This document shows positions 15,692 to 21,544 of a DNA stretch of 21,544 nucleotides, piece after piece (the stretch's first letter is position 1; every line of letters starts with the position of its first letter). The DNA is from an uncultured Clostridium sp. (GTDB lineage Bacteria > Bacillota > Clostridia > Clostridiales > Clostridiaceae): positions 1 to 21,544 of the forward strand of contig NZ_CAKVJA010000046.1 in the NCBI RefSeq assembly GCF_934754925.1. Reading direction: 5' to 3'. The notes beneath the pieces were generated by a model. It saw nothing but the letters and a program-made list of their open reading frames with translations. It was not told the origin of the DNA and ran no database searches. Made by a program: the position numbers and the translations under genes.

Positions 15692-16605
15692 TATTCATCA
15701 CCAGCCTTTAATACAAAAATATCAGTTAATGTAGGTTCATATATTGCAAATTTTTCAATATCAATATCAGTAGTTAAAATATGTTTTAATAAGTTATTCT
15801 TAGTAGTATTTTCACAAAGTTCTAATATTAAAAAATCTTTTTTTACTTCATAAATGTTAACTAAATTAGCAAGTTGTTCTTCACATATTTTTTTAAGTTC
15901 TTCTAAGGAATAGTTACTTGCACTTAATATAAGTCTGTTTTTCCCAAAATCCTTTTTTATATCTTTTAAGTTACCACTTAATGCAATATTACCTTTATTA
16001 ATTATAGCAATGTCTTCACAAAATTCTTCTACATAGCTCATTTGATGGCTAGAAAAAATAACAATTTTATTATTTTGAATTAATTCATTTACTACATCTT
16101 TAAGAATTTGAGCATTTACAGGATCAAGACCACTAAAAGGTTCATCTAAAACAATAATTTCGGGATTACAAACTAAAGTTTGAGCTAATTGAACCTTTTG
16201 TTGATTACCTTTTGATAAAGTATCTAGTTTCCTATTTGCATATTCTTCAATACCTAGTCTTTTAAGCCATTTTAAAGTATTTTCTTTAGCTTCTTTTTTA
16301 CTTATACCTCTTAACGAAGCAAGATATATGATTTGTTCTGTAACTTTCTTTTTAGGATATAATCCCCTTTCTTCTGGTAAATATCCGATTTGATGATTTT
16401 TAGGCATAAAAGGTTTACCATCAATTAATATTTCACCAGAATCACATCTAAATACGTCCATCAATATTCTGATAGTTGTCGTTTTACCAGCACCGTTTCT
16501 ACCTAGTAGACCTAATGCCTTACCACTTTGAACAGAAAAAGAAATTCCATGAAGCACTTCATTTCCGGAAAAGCTTTTTCGTATATTTTTCACTTCTAGT
16601 TTCAT
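15691..16605 (-). CDS. ABC transporter ATP-binding protein (COG4152, YhaQ/NatA type)
   Basis: This 304-residue cytoplasmic ATPase has Walker A GRNGAGKTT (about 36-44), a signature in the variant form LSKGNQQKV (about 134-142), Walker B IIVLDEPFSGLDP (about 153-165) and the H-loop IVIFSSHQM. The last 75 or so residues form the DUF4162-type extension (about 225-300) common in ATPases that partner with COG1668 permeases. The frame is open to 16719, but the ATG at 16605 has AAGGGGGA just upstream and gives the family N-terminus MKLEVKNIRKSF. It is first in the operon with the permease. The name NatA or YhaQ cannot be settled from sequence alone. Confidence 0.93.
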   Translation of the reverse strand: MKLEVKNIRKSFSGNEVLHGISFSVQSGKALGLLGRNGAGKTTTIRILMDVFRCDSGEILIDGKPFMPKNHQIGYLPEERGLYPKKKVTEQIIYLASLRGISKKEAKENTLKWLKRLGIEEYANRKLDTLSKGNQQKVQLAQTLVCNPEIIVLDEPFSGLDPVNAQILKDVVNELIQNNKIVIFSSHQMSYVEEFCEDIAIINKGNIALSGNLKDIKKDFGKNRLILSASNYSLEELKKICEEQLANLVNIYEVKKDFLILELCENTTKNNLLKHILTTDIDIEKFAIYEPTLTDIFVLKAGDE

Positions 16606-16652
16606 ATAAATCCCCCTTAAAATGTTAAAATAGAATTTATCACCGCTAAATA

Positions 16653-16690
16653 AAGTTATAATAAAAATATAAAACGGTAATTTATAACTT
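16653..16690 (-). promoter_or_regulatory. Inverted repeat in the ABC operon leader
   Basis: AAGTTATAA (16653-16661) and TTATAACTT (16682-16690) are perfect 9-bp inverted repeats separated by 20 nt, directly downstream of the promoter -10 at 16696-16691. They could form a leader hairpin or bind a repressor as two half-sites. Confidence 0.4.
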
Positions 16691-16719
16691 ATTATAATGT
16701 ATGTGCCATATAATTGCAA
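16691..16719 (-). promoter_or_regulatory. Sigma-A-type promoter of the ABC operon
   Basis: On the minus strand TTGCAA (16719-16714), a 17-nt spacer and a perfect TATAAT (16696-16691). The predicted transcript start near 16684 gives an 80-nt leader before the ATPase start codon. Confidence 0.65.
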
Positions 16720-16911
16720 TATTTATTAAGAAAATTTTAACAAATATTAAGAAGAGGTATTTTAAAATCATTTGCAGAGATATTAAATATTAATACACTT
16801 CAAATATATAAGATAGAAATAATGGAATAGAAGATTTTTTATTGTTAATTTATAAATAAGAAGCATATAGGAATAATAATAATATAATAAGATTATAAGA
16901 GGTGTGTTTTT
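16720..16911. other. Intergenic stretch with no gene found
   Basis: This AT-rich divergent region lies between the ABC operon promoter and the small gene at 16912. A TATAAT at 16883-16888 is a -10 candidate for that small gene, without a good -35. A 29-codon stretch at 16741-16830 is open but has no start codon and no recognisable product. Confidence 0.4.
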
Positions 16912-17067
16912 ATGAATAATAAAAATGATATTAACAATAAAAATAGTGATGGGTTAATTGATGGAGTTATAATTGCTGAAGAGGAAGAGAAAAAGTTAAT
17001 TCATGGAGATGATCCTAAAAAAAAGAGAGGAATTGAAAATATATTTAACTTTCCAAACCTAAATTAA
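16912..17067 (+). CDS. Small charged hypothetical protein
   Basis: This 51-residue protein starts MNNKNDINNKNSDGLIDGVI and ends in a basic stretch, PKKKRG, followed by IENIFNFPNLN. An acidic run EEEE sits in the middle. No membrane helix or cysteine is present, and I do not recognise a family. Support for translation: AGAGGTG (16898-16904) lies 7 nt before the ATG, a TATAAT lies at 16883-16888, and a strong terminator follows directly. It is short enough to be missed by automated callers. Confidence 0.65.
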   Translation: MNNKNDINNKNSDGLIDGVIIAEEEEKKLIHGDDPKKKRGIENIFNFPNLN

Positions 17068-17074
17068 TAGCTAC

Positions 17075-17120
17075 AAAAAAATTACCCACTTTAATTTATA
17101 TTAAGTGGATAATTTTTTTT
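17075..17120. terminator. Intrinsic terminator after the 51-residue gene
   Basis: AAAAAATTACCCACTT (ending 17092) pairs with AAGTGGATAATTTTTTTT (17103-17120), with one mismatch and an A-T-rich loop. A-run and T-run on either side make it usable in both directions, including for transcripts arriving from the minus strand. Confidence 0.85.
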
Positions 17121-17121
17121 A

Positions 17122-17256
17122 TTAAATGGATTTATTAAGTTCAACTACATCTGAATAAAAGATTTCTTCGTTAAATTCGCTTTCAGAAACACCCATTTCA
17201 TTATCTAGAGTTTCTATACTTAGTGGTATAGTTGCATTAGAAGAGAGTGTATAAAT
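17122..17256 (-). pseudogene. Probable C-terminal remnant of a decayed minus-strand gene
   Basis: The minus strand reads, without a stop, the peptide SSNATIPLSIETLDNEMG then VSESEFNEEIFYSDVVELNK and SI, ending in TAATAA just before the terminator at 17075-17120. Composition looks coding (acidic, balanced; codons AGC, AAC, ATC). There is no start codon with a ribosome binding site, and the frame is closed upstream by TAA at 17257-17259. The only ATG in frame would leave 24 residues. I read it as the tail of a lost gene whose terminator survives. The parent family is not recognisable. Confidence 0.4.
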
Positions 17257-17292
17257 TTAAATAAATAGTTAATGATAAAAAGGGTGATATTT

Positions 17293-17703
17293 ATGTTTAA
17301 TTTAATATATTTAGTATTAGGAGTATACCTAATAAAGATTATAGTAATAAGAACAAATATGGAGTATAACAAGAAAAAAAGTCAAAGTTGTGTTAATAGA
17401 GTTTCTATAAGGAAAAGTATACAATGCAAAATAAAGAGTATTTTTAATAATGAGAATAATATTTTTATATTTATGAAAAATAGAAATGATTATAAAGATG
17501 ACAACAATATAAAAAATAAAGAAGAATGGAAGTTAAAACGTCATAAGGCTTTAGAAAAAGCAAAGTATAAATGTGAAGAGTGTGGAAGTATTACTAATCT
17601 AGAAGTTTATACTAAGGAAATTAATAATGATGAAGAATTAATAGTATTATGTAAAATGTGTTATGAAAAAAATATTGCTGAAATTAAATTACATTATCAA
17701 TAA
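17293..17703 (+). CDS. Membrane-anchored degenerate HNH-like zinc protein
   Basis: This 136-residue protein has an N-terminal hydrophobic helix (about 2-19), a basic linker rich in Lys/Asn (about 20-80), and a C-terminal domain. That domain has the spacing of an HNH nuclease: KRHKALEKAKYKCEECG, then LEVYTKEI, then LCKMCYEKN. Cys94/Cys97 and Cys120/Cys123 form a complete four-cysteine zinc site. The residues that should be histidines in an active HNH (LEVHH and CxxCH) are Tyr106/Thr107 and Tyr124, so nuclease activity is unlikely. The start is the ATG at 17293 behind AGGGTGAT; an in-frame ATG at 17272 has no ribosome binding site. Likely a single-pass membrane protein with a cytoplasmic zinc domain, function unknown. 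Confidence 0.65.
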   Translation: MFNLIYLVLGVYLIKIIVIRTNMEYNKKKSQSCVNRVSIRKSIQCKIKSIFNNENNIFIFMKNRNDYKDDNNIKNKEEWKLKRHKALEKAKYKCEECGSITNLEVYTKEINNDEELIVLCKMCYEKNIAEIKLHYQ

Positions 17704-17740
17704 AAAACTAAATCCTAAGTATTTTAGGTTTTAGTTTTTT
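17703..17740. terminator. Bidirectional terminator
   Basis: AAAACTAAA-T-CCTAA pairs with TTAGG-T-TTTAGTTTT around a 5-nt loop (GTATT), with a single T-T mismatch, then a T-run. The A-run on the other side also serves the convergent reductase gene. Confidence 0.88.
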
Positions 17741-17787
17741 ATTTTTAGAGTAATATTAAATTTAAATCACTAAAATATTATAATAGA

Positions 17788-18525
17788 TTAATTACTAAAA
17801 AGTTCATAATTTATTTTAGAATTATCTACACCTAACTCAATTAAAATATTTTCAACAGCTTTCATAAATAATGGCGGTCCACAAAGGTAAAAATCTGAAT
17901 TTAAGTTTATGTTATTTTCAAGAAAATCCTTATTTACATATCCAGTATAATTATAGTCAATACCTTCTATATCTGTATCTAAAGGATTAGAATAAAAAAT
18001 AGTGCTTTCAATGTTTCTTAATTTAACTATAGTCTCTATATCCTTTTTAAATGGATGTATATTAGAATTTTGAACTGCTTGTATAAAATGAATATTATTT
18101 CTAATAGATGATTCTTCATATAGCATAGATAGCAATGGAGTTATACCAATTCCCCCTGAAATTAAAACTATATCATTATTTTTATTTTTTATAGTAAATA
18201 ATCCAGTTGGAATCATAGCTTCAATAGAATCACCTATATTAAGATTTTCATGTAGATAAGTACTAATTAGTCCTCCATCAATTTTTTTTACACTTATTCT
18301 ATAAGTATCTTCATTAGGAAACATAGAAAGACTATATGTTCTTATAACATCTTTATATTTAGGATCATTAGTTTTTATTTTGAAAGGTAAGAATTGACCA
18401 GCTTTATGTTTTACAAGTTTACTTCCATCCTTTGACTTAAAGTAAAATGAAATAATTCCAGGACAAACTTCGGCTTTATCAACTAATACTAATTCTTTAA
18501 AACCATCCCAATTTTTATTATTCAT
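17788..18525 (-). CDS. FAD/NAD(P)H oxidoreductase, flavohemoprotein reductase-like, without globin
   Basis: The 245-residue cytoplasmic flavoenzyme of the ferredoxin-NADP reductase fold has the FAD-binding motif RTYSLS (62-67), the FAD phosphate segment GGLISTYLH (84-92), the NAD(P)-binding GGIGITPLLSM (124-134), CGPPLFM (215-221) and a C-terminal YELF (240-243). This order matches the reductase half of flavohemoprotein Hmp (nitric oxide dioxygenase), but the globin domain is absent and no 2Fe-2S cysteine cluster is present. It must therefore reduce a separate partner, perhaps an iron-sulfur or haem protein or free flavin; no partner is adjacent. AGGAGGTG precedes the ATG. The promoter is covered by a Fur-like palindrome. 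Confidence 0.85.
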   Translation of the reverse strand: MNNKNWDGFKELVLVDKAEVCPGIISFYFKSKDGSKLVKHKAGQFLPFKIKTNDPKYKDVIRTYSLSMFPNEDTYRISVKKIDGGLISTYLHENLNIGDSIEAMIPTGLFTIKNKNNDIVLISGGIGITPLLSMLYEESSIRNNIHFIQAVQNSNIHPFKKDIETIVKLRNIESTIFYSNPLDTDIEGIDYNYTGYVNKDFLENNINLNSDFYLCGPPLFMKAVENILIELGVDNSKINYELFSN

Positions 18526-18552
18526 AAAACACCTCCTATGATTATTAAATAA

Positions 18553-18567
18553 TAATAATTATTATCT
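18553..18567 (-). promoter_or_regulatory. Fur/PerR-like operator over the reductase promoter
   Basis: On the minus strand AGATAATAATTATTA matches the 7-1-7 Fur consensus TGATAATNATTATCA at all but two positions. ATAATAATTATTAT (18552-18565) is itself a perfect palindrome. It overlaps the -10 element, the expected place for a repressor. High background A/T lowers the specificity. Confidence 0.45.
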
Positions 18568-18589
18568 AATAAAAAATAAATAAAGTCAA
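18561..18589 (-). promoter_or_regulatory. Promoter of the reductase gene
   Basis: TTGACT (18589-18584), a 17-nt spacer and GATAAT (18566-18561) on the minus strand, each 5/6 to consensus. The transcript start would be near 18554, about 29 nt before the start codon. Confidence 0.65.
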
Positions 18590-18736
18590 TATATTATAGT
18601 ATATATTACCAAATAAAGTTACAAATATAATAAGAAGATATAGATTAATTTATTGTATTTTATTGATAAAAAATAAATAATTAAAAGTTAATGAAATAGG
18701 AATAATATGTAGTGTAAGTTTTTGTGAGGTGATATT

Positions 18737-19024
18737 ATGAAAAAAGATATATTAGATAAACTAGAGTTGAAAAATTATGAAAATTTATCAAGTAATAGGA
18801 TGAATGACAATTCTCTAGGAATAAATAGGGATTTAGAACATTTAAAAATTAATGACGATTTTTCAAATAATGAATTATTAGAAGATGAGTTTAGTATTAT
18901 AGAAAACAATTCGTATATTGATTTATCAAATGTTGTGGAAAATCATAATGATAATATAAATAGAAATGATAAAAATAAAATTGATATTAGTTCATTACCT
19001 TTAGATAATGATTCAAATATATAA
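18737..19024 (+). CDS. Small acidic, Asn/Asp-rich hypothetical protein
   Basis: This 95-residue protein (MKKDILDKLELKNYENLSSN at the start) is rich in Asn, Asp, Leu and Ser, has no cysteine, no membrane helix and no signal peptide, and looks largely disordered (HNDNINRNDKNKIDISS). I recognise no family. GAGGTGAT lies just upstream of the ATG at good spacing, which supports translation. The stop codon lies inside a 47-nt palindrome. The gene is divergent from the reductase gene and upstream of the MATE exporter, but the leader between suggests it is not in that operon. Confidence 0.6.
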   Translation: MKKDILDKLELKNYENLSSNRMNDNSLGINRDLEHLKINDDFSNNELLEDEFSIIENNSYIDLSNVVENHNDNINRNDKNKIDISSLPLDNDSNI

Positions 19025-19061
19025 TATATTAATTTAAGTTAAATTAATATATTATATATTT
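19015..19061. repeat. Perfect 23-bp inverted repeat of A/T only, around a single central G
   Basis: Bases 19015-19037 are exactly complementary to 19039-19061, with only G19038 between them. Every base of both arms is A or T. The repeat begins in the last codons of the 95-residue gene and includes its stop codon (19022-19024). There is no T-run after it, so it is not a standard terminator. It would form an RNA hairpin or a DNA cruciform. Confidence 0.9.
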
Positions 19062-19062
19062 A

Positions 19063-19090
19063 TTGAGTATGCTAAAATATAGATTAAAAT
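19063..19090 (+). promoter_or_regulatory. Promoter candidate for the MATE gene
   Basis: TTGAGT (19063-19068), a 16-nt spacer and TAAAAT (19085-19090). The predicted start near 19097 would place the hairpin at 19109-19131 in the leader. Confidence 0.45.
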
Positions 19091-19108
19091 TTAAATAAAA
19101 AAAGCATT

Positions 19109-19131
19109 AACCTTAGAGTTGTTCTAAGGTT
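19109..19131 (+). terminator. Leader hairpin before the MATE gene, possible attenuator
   Basis: AACCTTAGA (19109-19117) and TCTAAGGTT (19123-19131) form a perfect 9-bp stem with a 5-nt loop, followed by TATTATTATTT. The U-tract is interrupted. It may end transcripts from the upstream gene or attenuate the MATE transcript. Confidence 0.5.
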
Positions 19132-19161
19132 TATTATTATTTAGGAAAGGAAGTGAGCGAT

Positions 19162-20499
19162 ATGGATTTAATATTAGGAAAAGAAAGTATAGGAAAATTA
19201 TTTGTGAAATATTCGATACCGTCAGTTATTGCAATGGTAGTATTTTCAGTATATATAGTTGTAGATGGAATATTTGTAGGAAACGTAATAGGTTCTAAGG
19301 GATTATCAGCAGTTAATATAGCAATGCCCTTTTTTGGAGTAGCAATGGCCATAGGAATTATGGTTGCTATTGGGGGAGGTACAATTACTAGTATAGAGCT
19401 TGGAAAAGGAGATAAAAGTGCAGCAAGAAAAACTTTTAGTTTAGCCTTTTATACACTTATTATAATAACTTTAACACTATCAGTATTTACTGTTATTTTT
19501 GCACCAACTATAGCAAAGATTTTAGGAGCTAATAAGGAACTAGTACCTTTAGTTGTAGAATATTTGGTATCATTATGCTTATTTTTAGCTACATTTGTAG
19601 GTAGTTCTTATTTAAGTAGTGGGCTTAGAGTTATGGGAAAACCAAATCATGCTATGGTAGCAGATATTATTTCCTCAATACTTAATATAGTATTAGATTA
19701 TATTTTTATAGTGAAAATAGGATTAGGATTAGCAGGTGCTGGACTTGCCTCAGGAATTGCTTTTACAATTGGATTTTTATTTGCTTTAAGTCAATATTTA
19801 AAAAAAGATTCTATATTAAAATTCTGCAAGATAAAATTTGATTTTAAGAAAATAATACGAATATTTTATAATGGATCATCTGAAGGAATAACACAATTCG
19901 CAGTTGCTTTTTCAACTTATATATTTAATATTGTATTAATGATTAGAATAGGTGAAATAGGAGTATCTGCATTTTCAATAATTCTTTATGTGGCATCTTT
20001 AGTAACAGCTGTATTTTCAGGAATATGTAATGGAATTAGTCCTATTATCAGTTTTAATTATGGAGCTAATTGTAAGGATAGAATAAAGAAAATTTTAAAA
20101 ATTGCTATAATAACTATAAGTATATTAGGAATTTTAAGTACTATATTTATGGTGGTTGGAGGAGAGACTCTTATTTCAATGTTTACTGAAGGTGATAAGG
20201 GACTAGTAAAATTTACTTCAGAAGCAACTAATTTGTATTCAATAGCTTTTGTTTTTAATGGATTAAATATTTTAGCATCAGCTTACTTTACGGCTTTAGA
20301 GGATGCAAAGACTTCAGCTATTATATCAGTATTAAGAGGTGTACTTTTAATAGTTGTTTTTATAATTATTTTGCCAATTATTTTAGGTGATAAAGGTATA
20401 TGGTTAACTGTTCCTGCTAGTGAGTTAGTAACAGTTATTATAGCTATTAAGTATATGAAGAAATCAAGAGTAAGGCTTGATAAAATTAAAGCAGCATAA
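19162..20499 (+). CDS. MATE-family efflux protein
   Basis: This 445-residue protein has about twelve membrane helices in two six-helix halves. The N-terminal half starts with MDLILGKESIGKLFVKYSIP, then VVDGIFVGNVIGSKGLSAVNIAMP. The second half starts near NGSSEGITQFAVAFSTYIFN, followed by FSGICNGISPIISFNYGA. These are typical MATE (MepA/DinF-like) signatures. MATE proteins export cationic drugs or metabolites in exchange for sodium or protons; the substrate here is not predictable. The frame is open to a GTG at 19153, but that lies almost on top of the AAAGGA ribosome binding site. The ATG at 19162, 10 nt after it, is the better start and gives the usual length. Single-gene unit with its own terminator. 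Confidence 0.9.
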   Translation: MDLILGKESIGKLFVKYSIPSVIAMVVFSVYIVVDGIFVGNVIGSKGLSAVNIAMPFFGVAMAIGIMVAIGGGTITSIELGKGDKSAARKTFSLAFYTLIIITLTLSVFTVIFAPTIAKILGANKELVPLVVEYLVSLCLFLATFVGSSYLSSGLRVMGKPNHAMVADIISSILNIVLDYIFIVKIGLGLAGAGLASGIAFTIGFLFALSQYLKKDSILKFCKIKFDFKKIIRIFYNGSSEGITQFAVAFSTYIFNIVLMIRIGEIGVSAFSIILYVASLVTAVFSGICNGISPIISFNYGANCKDRIKKILKIAIITISILGILSTIFMVVGGETLISMFTEGDKGLVKFTSEATNLYSIAFVFNGLNILASAYFTALEDAKTSAIISVLRGVLLIVVFIIILPIILGDKGIWLTVPASELVTVIIAIKYMKKSRVRLDKIKAA

Positions 20500-20524
20500 A
20501 ATAGATAGAAACTCACAAATAGTA

Positions 20525-20567
20525 GTACCACAGTTAAAGGAAAATACCCTTTCTGTGGTGCTTTTTT
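20525..20567 (+). terminator. Intrinsic terminator after the MATE gene
   Basis: GTACCACAG (20525-20533) pairs with CTGTGGTGC (20553-20561). AAAGG/CCTTT continues the stem inside, closing on a 7-nt loop. TTTTTT follows. Confidence 0.9.
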
Positions 20568-20624
20568 ATTTTCTATTATATTCATAAAATAAAGTAAAGA
20601 TTAAAAAAAGTGGGAGTGATAATG

Positions 20625-21524
20625 ATGAAAATTGGAGTAATAATGGGTGGAATATCATCAGAAAGAGAAATAAGCTTAAAGTCAGGTGAGCAAGTTTTAT
20701 TAAATTTAAATAGAGATAAATATGAAGAGATAATTCCGATAATAATAGATTCTAAAAGTGAAGTAGTTGAAAAAATAAAAGGAATAGATTTTGCATTTTT
20801 AGCTTTACATGGACAGTTTGGCGAAGATGGTACTATTCAAGGATTACTTGAAACTATTGGAATACCTTATAGTGGGTGTAGGGTATTACCAAGTGCTATA
20901 TGTATGAATAAAGGATTAACTAAAAGAATAGTAAAAACTGTTGGGGTTGATACGGCAAAGTGGTTAATAGTAAAATCAGTTGAAGAAATAGATTATAAAA
21001 AAATAAGAGAGTTACAATATCCTATATTTATTAAACCTAATAATGGTGGTTCAAGTGTGGCTACATTTTTAGTTAGAAGTGAAGATGAAGTGGAAATGGC
21101 AGTAAGGGAAGGATTAAAATACGACAATGAAATAATTATAGAAGAATATATAAATGGAGAAGAAATAACATCTTTTGTAGTAGATGGAGAAGTTTTTCCT
21201 ACAGTTAAGATTAAGTCAAAAAATAGTGAATTCTTTGATTATGCCTCTAAGTATGGTGAAAATGGAGCGGAAGAAGAAGTAGTTCTATTAGAAGAAAAGT
21301 TACAAGAAAAAATTAATAATATATCAAAAAAGGTTTGGGATATTTTAGGTTGCAATAGTTATGCACGAATTGATATGATAGTAAGAGATGGAGTACCTTA
21401 TTTACTAGAAGTAAATACACTTCCAGGAATGACAAAACAAAGTCTTATTCCTAAAAGTGCAAAGGTAAGAGGATTAGAATTTAGTGAACTATTAGATAAA
21501 ATAATAGAGTGTTCACTAATTTAG
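20625..21524 (+). CDS. ddl: D-alanine--D-alanine ligase
   Basis: This 299-residue ATP-grasp enzyme joins two D-alanines with ATP to make the peptidoglycan precursor dipeptide. It has the N-terminal MGGISSEREISL with Glu13 (equivalent of DdlB Glu15), LHGQFGEDG (61-69), IKPNNGGSSV (136-145), EEYINGEEIT (173-182) and the Tyr206 of FFDYASKY. It also has the metal-binding ARIDM (Asp250) and LEVNTLPGMT (Glu262, Asn264). The DYASKY form is that of D-Ala-D-Ala ligases, not of the VanA-type D-lactate enzymes. The frame is open to a GTG at 20610; the canonical start MKIGVIMGG is the ATG at 20625, 8 nt after GGGAG, with an adjacent ATG at 20622 also possible. A ribosome-binding-site-like GAAAGTGAT at the window end hints at a following gene. 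Confidence 0.95.
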   Translation: MKIGVIMGGISSEREISLKSGEQVLLNLNRDKYEEIIPIIIDSKSEVVEKIKGIDFAFLALHGQFGEDGTIQGLLETIGIPYSGCRVLPSAICMNKGLTKRIVKTVGVDTAKWLIVKSVEEIDYKKIRELQYPIFIKPNNGGSSVATFLVRSEDEVEMAVREGLKYDNEIIIEEYINGEEITSFVVDGEVFPTVKIKSKNSEFFDYASKYGENGAEEEVVLLEEKLQEKINNISKKVWDILGCNSYARIDMIVRDGVPYLLEVNTLPGMTKQSLIPKSAKVRGLEFSELLDKIIECSLI

Positions 21525-21544
21525 GAGTTGTGAGAAAGTGATAT

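Noticed and set aside
14435..16605. Firm naming of the ABC pair as NatAB sodium exporter
   Set aside because: The DUF4162-type extension and permease family fit YhaQ/YhaP equally well, and nothing in the sequence shows the substrate.
16741..16830. 29-codon open stretch (QILRRGILKSFAEILNI...) as a gene or remnant
   Set aside because: No start codon, and nothing recognisable in the peptide; the stretch is too short to separate from chance in AT-rich DNA.
19153..19161. GTG start for the MATE gene
   Set aside because: It lies 1-2 nt from the ribosome binding site; the ATG at 19162 has workable spacing and gives the usual N-terminus.

Overview
The window is very AT-rich and reads as chromosome of a low-GC, spore-forming Firmicute, most likely Clostridium sensu stricto. 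The signs are AGGAGG-type ribosome binding sites, codon use strongly biased to A and T, many compact U-tract terminators, a lysine riboswitch, and typical clostridial families (zf_Tbcl zinc ribbon, MATE, AI-2E family, MMPL with a LxxG heptad-repeat protein). I see no rRNA, tRNA, IS element, phage gene or CRISPR array. Most genes are short transcription units closed by their own hairpins.

Layout. 1-335: 5' part of a glyoxalase I gene (minus). 539-1998: a thioredoxin-like protein, then a radical SAM/SPASM enzyme (plus). 2056-3582: a large beta-propeller protein of unknown role (minus), facing the radical SAM gene across a shared terminator. 3685-5337: promoter, lysine riboswitch, terminator and an APC-family permease, so the permease is predicted to carry lysine. 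5528-6691: AI-2E family membrane protein. 6836-6991: 51-residue zinc-ribbon protein. 7089-7928: membrane-anchored TPR protein (minus). 8131-8910: endonuclease/exonuclease/phosphatase-fold enzyme.

8911-9396 is a long gene-free leader with a 19-bp palindrome. It precedes a two-gene operon (9397-14357): an MMPL/RND-type pump whose stop codon overlaps the start of a 960-residue secreted protein. That protein holds two separate arrays of LxxG heptads, each with an exact 49-residue period, and has no membrane or sorting anchor at its C-terminus. This pair is the most intriguing part of the window. I suggest the secreted protein is a long rod that works with the pump outside the membrane, perhaps across the cell wall.

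14435-16605 (minus) is a translationally coupled ABC-2 exporter of the YhaQ/YhaP or NatA/NatB type. 16912-17703 holds two small genes, one encoding a membrane-anchored, degenerate HNH-like zinc protein. Between them lies what looks like the tail of a decayed minus-strand gene. 17788-18525 (minus) encodes a stand-alone reductase like the C-terminal half of flavohemoprotein; its promoter -10 is covered by a Fur-like palindrome. 18737-19024 encodes a small acidic protein that ends in a 47-nt palindrome made of A/T except for one central G. The window closes with a MATE exporter (19162-20499) and D-alanine--D-alanine ligase (20625-21524).

Functionally the region is accessory housekeeping: export (three systems), lysine uptake, cell-wall precursor synthesis, and detoxification or redox enzymes. 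Several small proteins have no assignable function.
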